Assembly: GCA_039881145.1 (NCBI GenBank)
Contig: JAYKKI010000006.1
Location: forward strand, 14,081,001-14,145,000
Length of the DNA: 64,000 nucleotides
Reading direction: 5' to 3'
From: Druceiella hillmani
Lineage: Eukaryota > Arthropoda > Insecta > Lepidoptera > Hepialidae
The notes beneath the pieces are model-generated. The model saw only the letters and a list, made by a program, of their open reading frames with translations, did not search any database and was not told the DNA's origin. Position 1 is the stretch's first letter, and every line of letters starts with the position of its first letter. Below, piece after piece: positions 12,254-24,257 of this stretch. The translations under genes were made by a program, and so were the position numbers.

Positions 12254-15200
12254 TAATATATTCAACCATTCTATATTGAATACGTAATAAAATATAATCT
12301 AATTGTTATTGTTGTAACTATATAATCATGTTGTAACTATATAATAACTTAGTAAAAATATATTAACTTTACATTACCGGGGTTCTTTTTTCTGTTTTTA
12401 TAATTTCATTAGTCGATTGCTTGAAATTAATATATTGTTTCATTTCTCAGAACGTATATTGGCATTGGCTATACGTTAATGGCATTTCCGTTTTGCTTTT
12501 GAGATTTCGAATAATTAATTATTTTAGTATTCATTTGATTGCATATTTATTTCCAGCTCCAAGACATCTTACAAAACATCGTCATAAATCCTTTATATTC
12601 ATTATAGAGGAAAGCTGTGAAAAATAAATTCTTAACGATTGCAGGTTGTCACTAAAACAACAAATAAATATTTAAATTAAAAAAACAGCGTGAAAAAACT
12701 AAAAAGTGAATAACAAGTAAATATAGTAAACTTGTGGTTAAGAATCCTGACAGTAGACTTCTCTCAACTTTCAACCATAATATATGGTACTTTAAATAAA
12801 AAATTTTATTTTGATTAAACTGTTACAGCAGTCATGAGTCCTGTAATAGTACGTCATGAAGTTACGTAAATAAAGGCATAGGCGTGTTCATAGGAAGTGA
12901 TGGTCCTATTAAAGATATAAACTAAAAACTTTTCAATTTCTATTTTGGAGGTTGATTAACGAGAGTAAAATGGAAAATTGAGAAAGTTTATAATTTTAAC
13001 GTGTGGGATATCAAATTAAAGCCTGTTAAACCACAAATTGAAAATATATTATGTGTTTTTTTCCTGTAAATTCTTTTCATCTTTTTCCGAAAAAAAACAC
13101 TCAACGCTGTCCCCATGCTGTCACTCCAAGTAATCTTCAAACAAAATATAAAAAAATCACGAACATTGGAGATAAATTGTAAATTGAAGGAAAACTATGA
13201 GGTCTACGTTACTTGAGATATTTTTTTAAACGACTTATCGTACGCAACGCTTATTGTGGGCACACTTGGCCGTTTTTCAATTGATAACTATCTCAACCGC
13301 TCTGGATCTAACGTAGTTTTTGTCACTATTTATTGTCATCAATGCCAATTGTTTACGGAAGTGAAACAAGCACCAATAAAACAACAATGGAAAAAGCTGC
13401 TAGAGCCAACTTTTAAATCAATATTTAGATAAAGTTAAGCTAAATTAACTTAACACAAACACCGAACCGGTTTGAAACGTACACAAAACTGACTGTTGCC
13501 AGAAATCGGAACAAATACGTGCGACGAAACAGAACGCGGTACAGGTGTTTGTTTACCAAGGTGGCCATCATCAAGGCAAGTTCCACGCGTGTATCCACAA
13601 TTGGCTCGGCTCCAGAAACGCTCTTTACGCGTAGACGTATTTCTAAATGCAATTAGAACACATTGAGAAAAGAAACGGATTGTGAACACGATTTAAAAGT
13701 TCTTTAAAGAAATTAAGCGGCATATCCAACATTCTGTCTTTTTAAAGTTCATCAAAAATGAATATCTGCCCACTACGTAACAATTGAGGTGTGATAAAAG
13801 TGTTTCAATTGTTTTTTTCATAAAAATTAAAAACGATTTTTATAGTATCCAATTTTTTTCCAATTACGCATTGGTCATTTTCCTACTAAACTTTTCGCTA
13901 TCTTTTTTGTAGTAGCATTCCAAGTTCGCAGAATTAATGGCTTTTGCTTTCAAAGAACTGAATCAATTAATATTTGACACTTTCTTTAGAAATAAACGTT
14001 TCTCCATCCAAATAATTCTATAAACCCTGAATAAATGATAATCGAAGCAAGCAAATATGTTTCTCACTTTAACAAGAAACTCTAACATCTAAACTCTAAC
14101 AGCTTCTGGGGAATCTTATAATTTGTACGAATTCTGACAATATCATGGTGAAGTGTTAAGTCCTTTCTATTTTGGAATCACTGAGCTTTTCTGTTTAAAA
14201 AAAACACTTAATTTGTAATACCTATTCGATTCGTTTTGAGATAAATTAATAGCTTGAAAAACGATTTTGCTTTAAAAAAGTGTTTTTTTTTAAGAATATC
14301 AACATTTGATATCATTTGAGTCGGTTCAGCGCGTCTTCATGACCACTTGCAGTCAACATTGTTGTATATAATCCATATTTCATCGTCAGTCATTATTCAC
14401 TACAGAATTGATTTTTCTCACGTTTAAACAACATATCGTAGATATAAACAGACAAAAAAAATCATTTTTTTGAAAACATGTGGAACTCAAATATTCAGCT
14501 TTGAAATTAAAAAAGTCTTTTCAAATGATCACGAAGGATCAGTTTCGATAAATTTTGATTTCGTAATAATTTTTCGTGTCGTGTCAATCTGCATTTGACA
14601 TCGACTTTTCCACAACGAAATCTTGTAAATTAATTCTGATGCGGACGTTCTATTAACTCATTCTTCCAGACGCTTTTCAACATTTGTTCTGGCTTTAATG
14701 ATATTCTTACATTTTTGGTGATAAAAAATCCCTACATATTTTTCTAACTTTAAAACGTTTTATGCCATTAATAACTTTTTTCACACAATCGACTAATTGT
14801 GTCTTCAAGTACAAGTAATTTTCTTTATTTTTTTTCTTTTAAAACTACCAATACGACCAGCTATGACAATTTTAATGGAGTAATTCCTTTTGAAGTAAAA
14901 AAAACTCATTTTAATTTTGGCCGTCGATAACTTGTGAACAATTTGTCATATAACACATAATCGGTTTTGAAAAGTTGAAACTATTCTCTTAAAATATATA
15001 AATACAATATTATTTCATTTTATTTTGTTAGTTACAATAAGAATTTTTGAATAATGTCAAAATTCGCATTTGTCACATTTTTTGGTTAGCATCATATATC
15101 ATTTAAAAAAATTATTTAATTAGCAAAGTCGTCACCGTTTTTTAACTTTAAAGTAGCCCTAATTATTTTGTAAAACAGCCGACAGCTCACTTTTTTTTCC

Positions 15201-17850
15201 ATGTATCCTACGTAGTTAAAACTGTAGTAATTATTAAAATAAAGTTAAAGAATTATCATAATCAATATCCAACAGTATTAGAAATAATAAATTTATCATT
15301 CTATCAACTTAAAATTTATCATATTCTTTTTTCTGATAATGAATTGTATCGGATAATTACTCACAAAGTTAAAGTTATTTAGATATAGACAAAAAATTTT
15401 GAAAAGGTTCATAGTATTTAAATAAAAAAAAAGAAAATTGTGCAATAAATTTTAGGGCTCCATATTTACAAAAACCGAGCAAACCTAAGAAAAATAAAAT
15501 TCTGGCATGAAAGAATAATTATCTAGAAATAAAATTATTTCAGTAATTTTGATAGAATGTGAATATTTTTCTCAAAATAACTTTATTTTCTTACAGAAAT
15601 TATAAAATATCCACGGCCTTATTCAGTACACACTCTGTCCCCTTTTTTAATATGCATTCAGTTTTTTCAAAATCTACAAAAAAAATAAGATCTTTTAGCG
15701 TTTCATATTCCTAACTTCACGAATATTATTATTTTCTTTTCTAACGAGCCATCTTTAACAGTAAAATTTTGTACAAAACGCAGAAAAGAAATAATATTAT
15801 AAAAAAAATATCTAAATAGATATCATTATGAAGGTATTTAATCATTATGAAGGTATTTATACACATACTTTTATGAAGGTATTTAAGTACGATTTTTACC
15901 GATGCACGTTTATAAGTACCGATTTAATACCAATAGAACATGATAGAACTATTTTTGAGAAATTACATAATTCGAAATGACTAATCCGTTATAAATATCA
16001 ATTTCTGCAGGCGTAAAATATTAAGCCAATTTGGATGACCATAATTTAATGACTACCAAACACACATCGCGGCAAAAGAAGGGCGGCAGCGAGTTTATAT
16101 ACCTTTCGGCTAAAAATATTTTTATCGAGGGAAATAGTTTGAAAATCGCTGAATCAAATCGCAAACTGAGTATTTCTAACGGTCCCTATTTAAGTCGCTC
16201 TAATTGATGTTGGGCAGATAGTTCACTGGTATGTGCCAAACTCGGCTCGGGAAACGGTTCCAATAAATATTGCTCTGGATTCCATCGAGTTTTCCCAGTC
16301 AATATTTCCACGAAAATACGCCGCCCCTATTCCCTTACCTCATAGTTTATTCTTTCAGTTATTGGTTTATGGGCATTCTATGTATATATTTATTTCTTGA
16401 ATCGCATTTCATTCAATGCTCTTTTATTTATGTGACATATAACACCAACGAGTTACGTTCGCGGAAACGTACAAAATATCGCAATACCAGTACCCAAGTT
16501 ATAGATTTAAAAATGATATTGGTGCTTAGCTCAAAGATTCGTTCCTGATCAGGGTGAGATAAATTTACTTCGGAGCAGATGAAGGGAAAATTTAATTCGC
16601 AATTTTTTTTTCTGTAATATTGGCGTACATTAAATATCTTGTCAACATTTCGAGAAGATTATAAGCGAATTAATAAAAGTCAGTATAATAATAAAAACGT
16701 ACTCAAAAGGATATGAAGACTTAGAATAGTGCACACACTTATTGTGTAAAGCATGTTATAACATATAAATATTATAAATTTTGAAAACAAGAATTCGAAA
16801 AATTAAAAGCACTGATTATTAAAAATAATTGCCAAACGTTATTCATATAAGCGCTTGTAAACTCATAGCTCTCCGTTTGAAAATATAACAAAGCAGAATA
16901 AATAGCCTTTGATGGACAAAAACTAAAAATGATGATGTGTAAGAAAATAAAACTCTGTAATATATAAACAATTTGACATTTTGACAAGAGATCTGGAGTA
17001 AAGCCAAATAGAACTTCCATAAAAATGCAATTAGTAACGTTTAAAAATGATTTTAGTGTTTGTAGGACACAAGTTTATAATTCCAGTACCGTAACTTAGG
17101 GCCGAAACTAATTTCCGAGCTCTGAAACTTGTCGTTTTATTCGTTTCGCTAAAACTATCAAATAAAAAAGTCCGTAATAAATCAGATACTCTCTACAGAT
17201 TGTATAAGTTTTGACAGCGCACATACTTATGTAGCATACGTAAAGAGACTTTGATGTGATTCGTGCTCTATTTTCTAAACACCCTTCTTCCCTAACTTTC
17301 AATTGACCCATTCTCCCCTAGATATTAACTCATTTTTTCATCATTTTTATGAAAGTCCAAATAGCTTTAACATTTATAATTTTAAAATAATAATTATAAT
17401 TATATAATCTAAGTTAGGGTCGAGATCCTTGATACGTGAATACAATGCTCGCCGAACCATTTAGATAAATTTCTAACCTACAAATTACAATTTTAATTAT
17501 TTTAATTATTTTTATTCAAGTAACAGACATGAAATGATTAAACATTGCTCCTCAGCAATCGACAAACATTTTACCTAAAATTATCACCCTGACACTAATT
17601 TTCGAACTCGTTTTGAAAGGATCTATACATTTTCATTGGCCAAATCTGCGTTCACCTAATGTACAACGAGAGAAAGAATATCTGATGACATTATACCAAC
17701 ATCCCTTCTCATTAGACGGGTCAAACAGCTAATGTGCTATATCGCACCTTTCCCTCATATATTCTCTATCGAGGAACATACACTATAGCCAATTCAATGT
17801 CAGTGAATATTTATATAATTGACAACATTATAATTTTTCATGCATACATA
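12254..17850. other. Long intergenic/intronic stretch, no gene recognised
   Basis: No convincing exon, RNA gene or transposon is visible. Two patches are richer in G+C: 13440-13690 and 16060-16560. Overlapping small open frames exist there, but none shows a known motif or paired splice sites. These patches could be conserved non-coding DNA or fossil repeats. A TTATGAAGGTATTTA motif recurs three times at 15825-15890. Confidence 0.4.

Positions 17851-17904
<54 letters not shown>
17851..17904. repeat. (TG)n(TA)n microsatellite
   Basis: A short TG run leads into uninterrupted TA dinucleotides. Open frames reading Tyr-Ile repeats on both strands here are artefacts. Confidence 0.97.
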
Positions 17905-17908
<4 letters not shown>

Positions 17909-18103
17909 GCAGGCAAATTCTATAATACGCCCGTTTACAAACGGCGTCGTCAGTTTATAAACGTAATCAGTTATACAAATTGCCGAAGGCAAATAATTTA
18001 TGAATTCAATTGTGTCAATGTCAAGCTGTTGTATTAGGGTGACCATGATTAATAAAAATAAACATACTTTTAATCATTATTTATTTTATTTTAATAATAT
18101 GGA

Positions 18104-18565
18104 TTTGTACTGCTTACTTATTATCAGTCTAATTAAATAATCACAAAATTGTTAACTAATAAATATTTGTGGTCAAGTCGTAGGTACAACAGACTTTTTA
18201 AAGTAACAAAAATGGCACTTGCGGCAAATTCCTATTCTTAATCTTTTCTAGTAAACTTACTAAGAATTCGTTAAAACTGAGATCACGAAATAAAACGTTC
18301 AGTAGTCATAAAAAAATAAAGAAATTAACACTTTTTTTGTACTCCCCTTACTAATTATTAGTCTAATTAATCATAAAATTGGAAATCAAAAATATTGGTA
18401 ACCAAGTAAGATACTTAAAAAACCTATGCTAAATACCAATTGTGGCAAATCCTTGTTCGTAATCTTAATAAACATAATAAAAACTATGTTAGTATTCAAC
18501 TTATACCTAATCTTAGTATTTTGCTTAATTATTTATTATCTATCACAATGAAAATTATCGTAATA
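18104..18565. repeat. Diverged tandem duplication, ~233-bp period
   Basis: Units begin TTTGTACT at 18104 and 18337. Both share a TCTAATTAA...CACAAAATTG-like block, GTGGCAAAT/GCGGCAAAT, and a TAATCTT block in the same order. Similarity is strong in the first 150 bases and fades afterward. Confidence 0.7.
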
Positions 18566-18657
18566 GGCACTTTAAATGAATAGGAATCCAAAAATCTTCA
18601 GTTCCGTAATATGAATCAAACAAAATACCTATTTTAAATATAATGCAGGTTAACATA

Positions 18658-18691
18658 AACCTGTATTAATAAATATGTATTAATACAGGTT
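18658..18691. repeat. Perfect 14-bp hairpin at the end of the integrase relic
   Basis: AACCTGTATTAATA (18658-18671) and TATTAATACAGGTT (18678-18691) are exact reverse complements with a 6-base loop. Confidence 0.92.
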
Positions 18692-20610
18692 ACACTTGGG
18701 TGACATTTTTTGCCACAAAGGACTTTTTTTTTAATAACATGCGCATCTTTTGTTATGATACTGATTCTTAGCAGGTTTGCACGAACATTTGTGAAATCCG
18801 TGTCCACCAAATAAAGACGCTTTGTAAACAGTTTCTCTCAATGATATTGCAGTCTACGGTATTTCTGCAAGATATTTAATGGATGATATTTGCAATTCTT
18901 GTCGTTAAAATCAATTTTTGATCACTCCATACCTAATGCCTACATAATAAACACCATTTCTCATATCTAGTATTTTTCCCATTATATTTTTCTCATCCAT
19001 GGGTCGTCTGTTAAGTTTGGGAACGTTGAGAAAAATACTATTATCTACATCTGGGGCTTGAAAATTTTTAAAAGTATCACAAATCATTTTTCCTACGACT
19101 GACTTTATACCCTGGTGTGACTTTTCTCTTTCTGTTCGAATGTCAAATTCTATTTTATAAACAAAACTCAAAATCTCTGCCACTATTGTCTGCAGCCTTT
19201 ATTGTCACTAGTCAGACCACAAGTAGCTTGAACTGATCTTAGACAGGAATAGCACTGATGAGCTCCACTAGTTTCATCCTTGCAAACTATGCAGCGAAAA
19301 TCTTTCCACTGACTTGTTGGAAGCTGAGTTGAGTTATTACTATATTTATTTTGAACCGTCACAATCTCATCGGATATTATCACGATACTCTTAAGTGGAT
19401 TTTTATGAGCGTCGTTTGGCAATAATTTTGCGTTCATTCAATTTGTTTAGAGAGTTAAACAAATTTAATTTGAATTTTTCGAAGCTGCACTTGAATTTGT
19501 ATTTTCGGGAATAGCACGGATGGAACGAGCTGTGCTCTTGGCAAACAAGATACTAAATGAAGGGTCACTCTCTGTACTTGTATTTTCTAATACTTTGGTG
19601 GCAATTGTAATTTCACAATAAGCTGAATCTTGAATATCTTGTGAAAACTCATGAACTTCCACAATCATTTGCTGAAAATCATCCTGATTTTCTAAAATTG
19701 CATGTAATTCGAGTATTTGTAGCTCAACTATTTGGTCATTATATTGATGTCGCGAAGGCGCGTCCAAAGGATTATCAGCAATTCCTTGCTGAACATAACA
19801 AAGCTGGTGTGTTTTGTATTTATGTGATTTAGAATTCCATAGAAATCATTAGAGCATTGTAAACCGAATATTGGTTTGCAGCCAAATAAAGCGGGAAAAG
19901 GTGATCTTGAAATGAAGTATTTTTACTACACTATTATTATCCCTCATCCATTCCCAAAGCATATTCTCCACATCTTGATTGCTGCGATCAACGCTGCCTT
20001 GGGTATGTGGTTGACGAGGAGTGCCGTGTATTATTTTACACTCTGGCCATATTTTTACCATTTCTTCTGTAATTTTGGGAGTAAATTCTCGATCGTAAAT
20101 AAAATATATGGCGATCCGGGTTCTAAAAAAATGTTAAGTAGTTCGAAGTCGACCACTCGCTAGTTAAGAAGAAAGTGGTTTCAGGTGTATAAATTTTGTA
20201 GTGAGATCTTGATAGTTCAATATCCACTTGAATTAACCACCTGGTGCTAATTGTAGGTCAATCAATTTGACCTGACCTCTCTCATTAAAATCTTTACATA
20301 ATATAGGCTCAGTTACAATACCTTTCTTTGGTATATCACGCTTTGATTCACAGACAGGACAACGTAACACTACTAAATCAATCGCTTTTCTCACAATAAC
20401 AAATCGATCTTTGAAGTTGTACTGAATTTTAACACGACCACCATGCCCACAACTTTTGTGAATATCTGCAAGAATATCATAATACTCATCTAAAGGTATG
20501 ATGCAAACAGAGGGCTATCATTTTTGTCCTTTTTCAAAATAAGGTAGTTCTGATCAGCAATATTCATTACATCATACTTGGAGCACCAATAGTATTCAAC
20601 CGCGATCCGT
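18690..20610 (-). pseudogene. KRBA2/gypsy-like integrase gene, degenerate, with Cys-rich tail
   Basis: Read on the - strand, blocks appear in the order found in KRBA2-like proteins, which are related to Ty3/gypsy integrases (family knowledge). A segment ending YYWCSKYDVMNI (about 20605) is followed by the HHCC finger, IHKSCGHGG with LRCPVCESK (20480-20360), and KGIVTEPILCKDFNERGQV (20330-20270). The integrase core begins near WILNYQD (20210), has a YDREF block (20090), and continues with WPECKIIHGTPRQPHTQGSV (20050-19990) and NQDVENMLWEWMRDNN. After an insertion-rich part come a zinc-ribbon-like FRCIVCKDETSGAHQCYSC block (19290-19235), FLNVPKLNRRPMD with NGVYYVGI (19020-18935), and a CXC-like tail with HKCSC, KRCACY and CGKKCHPS (18780-18700). 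Several stops and frameshifts break it. The third catalytic acid position reads GSVDRSN rather than the usual GSVERAN. No LTRs or gag/RT were seen nearby. Confidence 0.85.
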
Positions 20611-23336
20611 CGAACACCAGTTTTCATGGACACCTGAGCATTTTTATGCGTCGGATAACCTCAAAAATGATTTGTTTTTTACGCGGCTTTTTCACCGCCC
20701 CCCAGTTTTGGTGACTTGACTGCTGATCAAAATCGCCAAATCGCAATGCGAATCACCGAGAGTAGCAAAGAGCACATCAACCATTTTGGCCATAAATTTT
20801 AGGCCTCGTACAAATTCTAGGAGCTACGGTAACTTTGTCAGAGCTTTCACCAAACTCTGATAGACCTGCTGCCAATTGTTCCCTAAAAACCGACGAATAC
20901 TATGATATATAACTCGAGGAAATAGGAAATGTAAACTAGAGCAGAACTTAATCGTTGGCTGATCGTAAAACATTAGACGATGTGCAGCATGAAGAAAGCA
21001 CCAAGCAATGTTCCGAACAATTGACCGGTGACCGACTAAGACACGCTGTGATAACAATGTCGACATCACATGAAGAAGATTCGATTAGATGGCGAAGAGA
21101 CCGATAAATATATGAGTGTATTTTCCAATAAACTCAACATAAATTACGGGAAATACGCTTTTATCGACGTCATATTTTAAAATATTTTAATGAAGAGAAG
21201 ACCATAAAAATTTAAGCTGTTTAGTGGAAAATGTGAAGCTGGTACCTTTGCTGGATCCGTTAGGGCCTATAAAATCTCTTTTAACTTGACAATATCAATA
21301 GACTAAATAATTTCTAACTTCCATCCTTGTATATTATGGGGCATTTTAAACAACCTTATTTATTGGGAAGAAAATTAAAGAATGCAATTATATGTCCCGT
21401 TTTAAAATACAAGGTGAGGTGAATCACCAAACAAAGCCACTTGTTTTGGTTGACAAAGTATTTTTAAATTCTTGAAAATTTACTTTTATTCTCATTACCA
21501 AGAACGATCGGATACAAGAATTGCAAACACCTATTATTTTTATCCCATATTATGACAAAATAATAAATCTTACTCTATGAGAATAATCGATAAATCTTGA
21601 TATTCAAATCAGCTCGGCAGTCGATTCCTATCGATCGGCAGAATTATAAATTACTACGATACACACTGTGGGCCGATTGATGCAAGTAGATATCGCTACA
21701 GCAAACCGATCCCAAACGAGGCGGTGCTGAATAAAGAGTATACGTTGTACTACGTACCCGCTATGGTCAGTTACAACACATTGGAGAAACGAAGAGAGCA
21801 TATGACATTCTATAGTGCCCGATAATTTTCTGTTATGGTGAGGATAGCTTTTATTTCCAATTACGTGACGTACATTCATAAATGAGTCAGGAAACCAATA
21901 AAATACTTCCACCTTTTGTATTTTAAGCAAACCGGATTATGCTTCGAGATAGCCGACAAATTTATTTACTTTACGTTCACCGTTTGTTAAATGAAGTTTG
22001 GTGTATATTTATGCAAAAATTGAAGCTGAATACTCACTGTACATTCGATTTAATGAAAGTTAATTCTCCTTCAAAAAAATACAATCATCTTCAAGACGCC
22101 CTCAGACATTACTCCCAAAAACCTGGGATGGTAATTTTGCCATCTTCTTTTACTAGCTAGTCGCGAGATATGCATTATCGCTATATGCATCAATTGATAG
22201 AAAATAAGATTAGGCCAAACGAAATTAACGACGTTATTCGTATGGTATTTCTAAATGCCTAAACAGTTTCTGGCCTTTATGGGTTCGCAAAATCTCATAT
22301 GATCCAGAAAAATTCATCAAATCATGCTGAAAACTAAGTTTTTATCGCCTTTTATGAAAGTGGACATTGTTCGAAGATGTCTCCCAAGCGGCAGATAGTG
22401 GCGAAGTTTACCGGCGAGAGGACAACCCAATGTATCGATACAGGAGTGTAGCTGACGTGGAATTATGTTTCAGATGCATGGCCGGACTATGGTAGTAGGC
22501 AACGGATGGATTGTACTGCTTTCATCTGTGCTTTCATTTGTTTCAGCTTACATTAATGTTGAGTATTACGGCAGCATAATAGTCATAAAATACCTGGGCA
22601 ATCACGTCAACAAAGAAACTGATACAGCTACTTTTTTATGCAAAACGATCACGAGAAACTGATGCAGCATCAGTCTTGGAGTTAAGTCTACAAATCCGAG
22701 CACCCGTGGTCTATGTAGGTGTGTCCAAGCATTATTCATGAGCTATTTTATCTAGTCTTTCATTTGGACATTCACCTTAAAAATAAGCAACGCGTTTATT
22801 TTACCCCTTTTATATCCCATACGGAAGACTAAAGAAACGTGACCATGACAGCGTTCTTTCAGCTGTGCAGGAAATAATTAAATATTTTGTTGCTTATAAA
22901 GATCACCATAACAATATTTCACGATGACAACATTTTTTTATTATTTAAAAAAGAGCGTCACAATAAATAGCCAATGTTGTCTTCGTCGATTCCATGCTGA
23001 CGAAGTCGCAGGCAAAAGGCTCGTTATAAAATATTAAGGGAAGAAATAAGGGTCACAGCAGCACGATATCAATGATATTATTTTATTTTAGGATTTTTTC
23101 CAAGTATGAGGATATAAGTGATCCACACAGAGGAAAAAAGAACTGCATTCTTTCGTTCTTTTCAAGAACATAATCAATTAGCTAGCATAGTGAAGTAGCA
23201 TCATATGCCTGTAAAGAAATTCTCTTTTATTATTTTTAAACACTTATACAAAGCTATATTCTGTTTGCCAATAAAATATATCGCCTCAATTGATGGTGAA
23301 TTTAATACATATTGAAAAAGGAAATAATTTTGATAC
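20611..23336. other. Intergenic/intronic, moderately G+C-richer, no gene recognised
   Basis: Several open frames of 60-100 codons lie at 20824-21069 (-), 21628-21930 (-), 21939-22160 (+) and 22465-22662 (+). None contains a motif I can place and none has convincing splice partners. The higher G+C content suggests old mobile-element or exon-derived material. At about 23003-23030 a GACGAAGTCGCAGG string is a reverse-strand copy of a short repeat-end motif also present near 38139 and 59800. Confidence 0.35.
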
Positions 23337-23345
23337 TATAATATA

Positions 23346-23404
<59 letters not shown>
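23337..23404. repeat. (TA)n microsatellite
   Basis: TA dinucleotides with one TG interruption near the left end. Confidence 0.97.
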
Positions 23405-23406
<2 letters not shown>

Positions 23407-23928
23407 CATATCTATAAATATTTAACTTATATTAAAGTGCCTGAAGTGCTGTTTTCCAATATTAACTTATTTTATTAAATTGTCGTATTAAATAAACGGT
23501 AGCATAGAAATTACGTTTTAGAGTCAATACAATAAATTATTAGCATTAAAAAAATAAAATGCTGTTTCCATTTTCTTAAAAAATAAAATTAAATAATTAT
23601 TTTCATTTTATATCAGGCAGAAACATGATTATTATTAATAAACAATATTACTCTAAATTTTGTTCCCGTTTTATACAAATAATCATAAGAATTGATTCAG
23701 TATCACTGATTTTAGTCCTGCGTACCAAGGTGAAAATTAATATCATTCTTTTTTAATTTTAGGTCGTACGTTAAAAAACGAATAATGTTGCGATGGATAA
23801 TCCATCAAAGACCTAAATACCACGCCAACTTACAATTCAAGATTACCTGTAAAATAAATCGAGCATACATAAATTGACACACAATACAGCAAAAAAGTAA
23901 AAAAAAAGGTAATGAAATAAATTCTCAC
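23405..23928. other. Probable intron/intergenic sequence next to the - strand exon
   Basis: AT-rich with no coding features. If the exon at 23929-24257 is real, this would be the start of its downstream intron. Confidence 0.4.
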
Positions 23929-24257
23929 GTTTTGTTCGCAGATGTTTCAATATCTTACACACTCGTAATAAATTTCCACACCTATCCATCATTGAAACAC
24001 CTCGACGACTATTCGCGAACTTAAAGATAAAGTTCCGTAAGCCAGACGTCGCCTCATGAAAATCCTCCATCATAACTTTTCCGTTCAACCTGTCGATAAA
24101 TGTCTCAAAAATGAAAATACGGAGATCGAAAGTAGGATCGGCCAATAAGTCTAAATTGTGGGCGATAGTATTTATTGCCCCGGGCAATATACGCTTTATG
24201 GCCAAACATTCGATTTTGATGCCCTCCAGCAACTCGCTGATGACTTTTTTATTGAAC
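23929..24257 (-). CDS. Putative internal coding exon of an unrecognised protein
   Basis: About 109 codons on the - strand, with base composition and codon variety clearly unlike the AT-rich surroundings. The left boundary is a splice donor, AAAAC followed by GTGAGAAT (GT at 23928-23927). The right boundary is a plausible acceptor, CCGAAG before 24257, preceded by a modest pyrimidine-rich tract. An in-frame TAG lies further upstream, near 24317. The translation is rich in Leu, Ile and Phe in helix-like spacing, with recognisable stretches such as LEGIKIECLAIKRILPGAIN, FIFETFIDRLNGKVMMEDF and SMMDRCGNLLRVCKIL. I do not recognise the family. No signal peptide or transmembrane pattern is evident. 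There is no adjacent exon that I can identify, so phase compatibility could not be checked. It could alternatively be a well-preserved piece of a mobile element or an integrated virus. Confidence 0.5.

Noticed and set aside
13440..13689. G+C-richer block with two overlapping minus-strand frames
   Set aside because: Two frames open at once indicates composition rather than coding; no motif or splice pair.
20824..22662. Several 60-100 codon frames in a G+C-richer region
   Set aside because: No recognised domain, frames on both strands, and no consistent exon structure.
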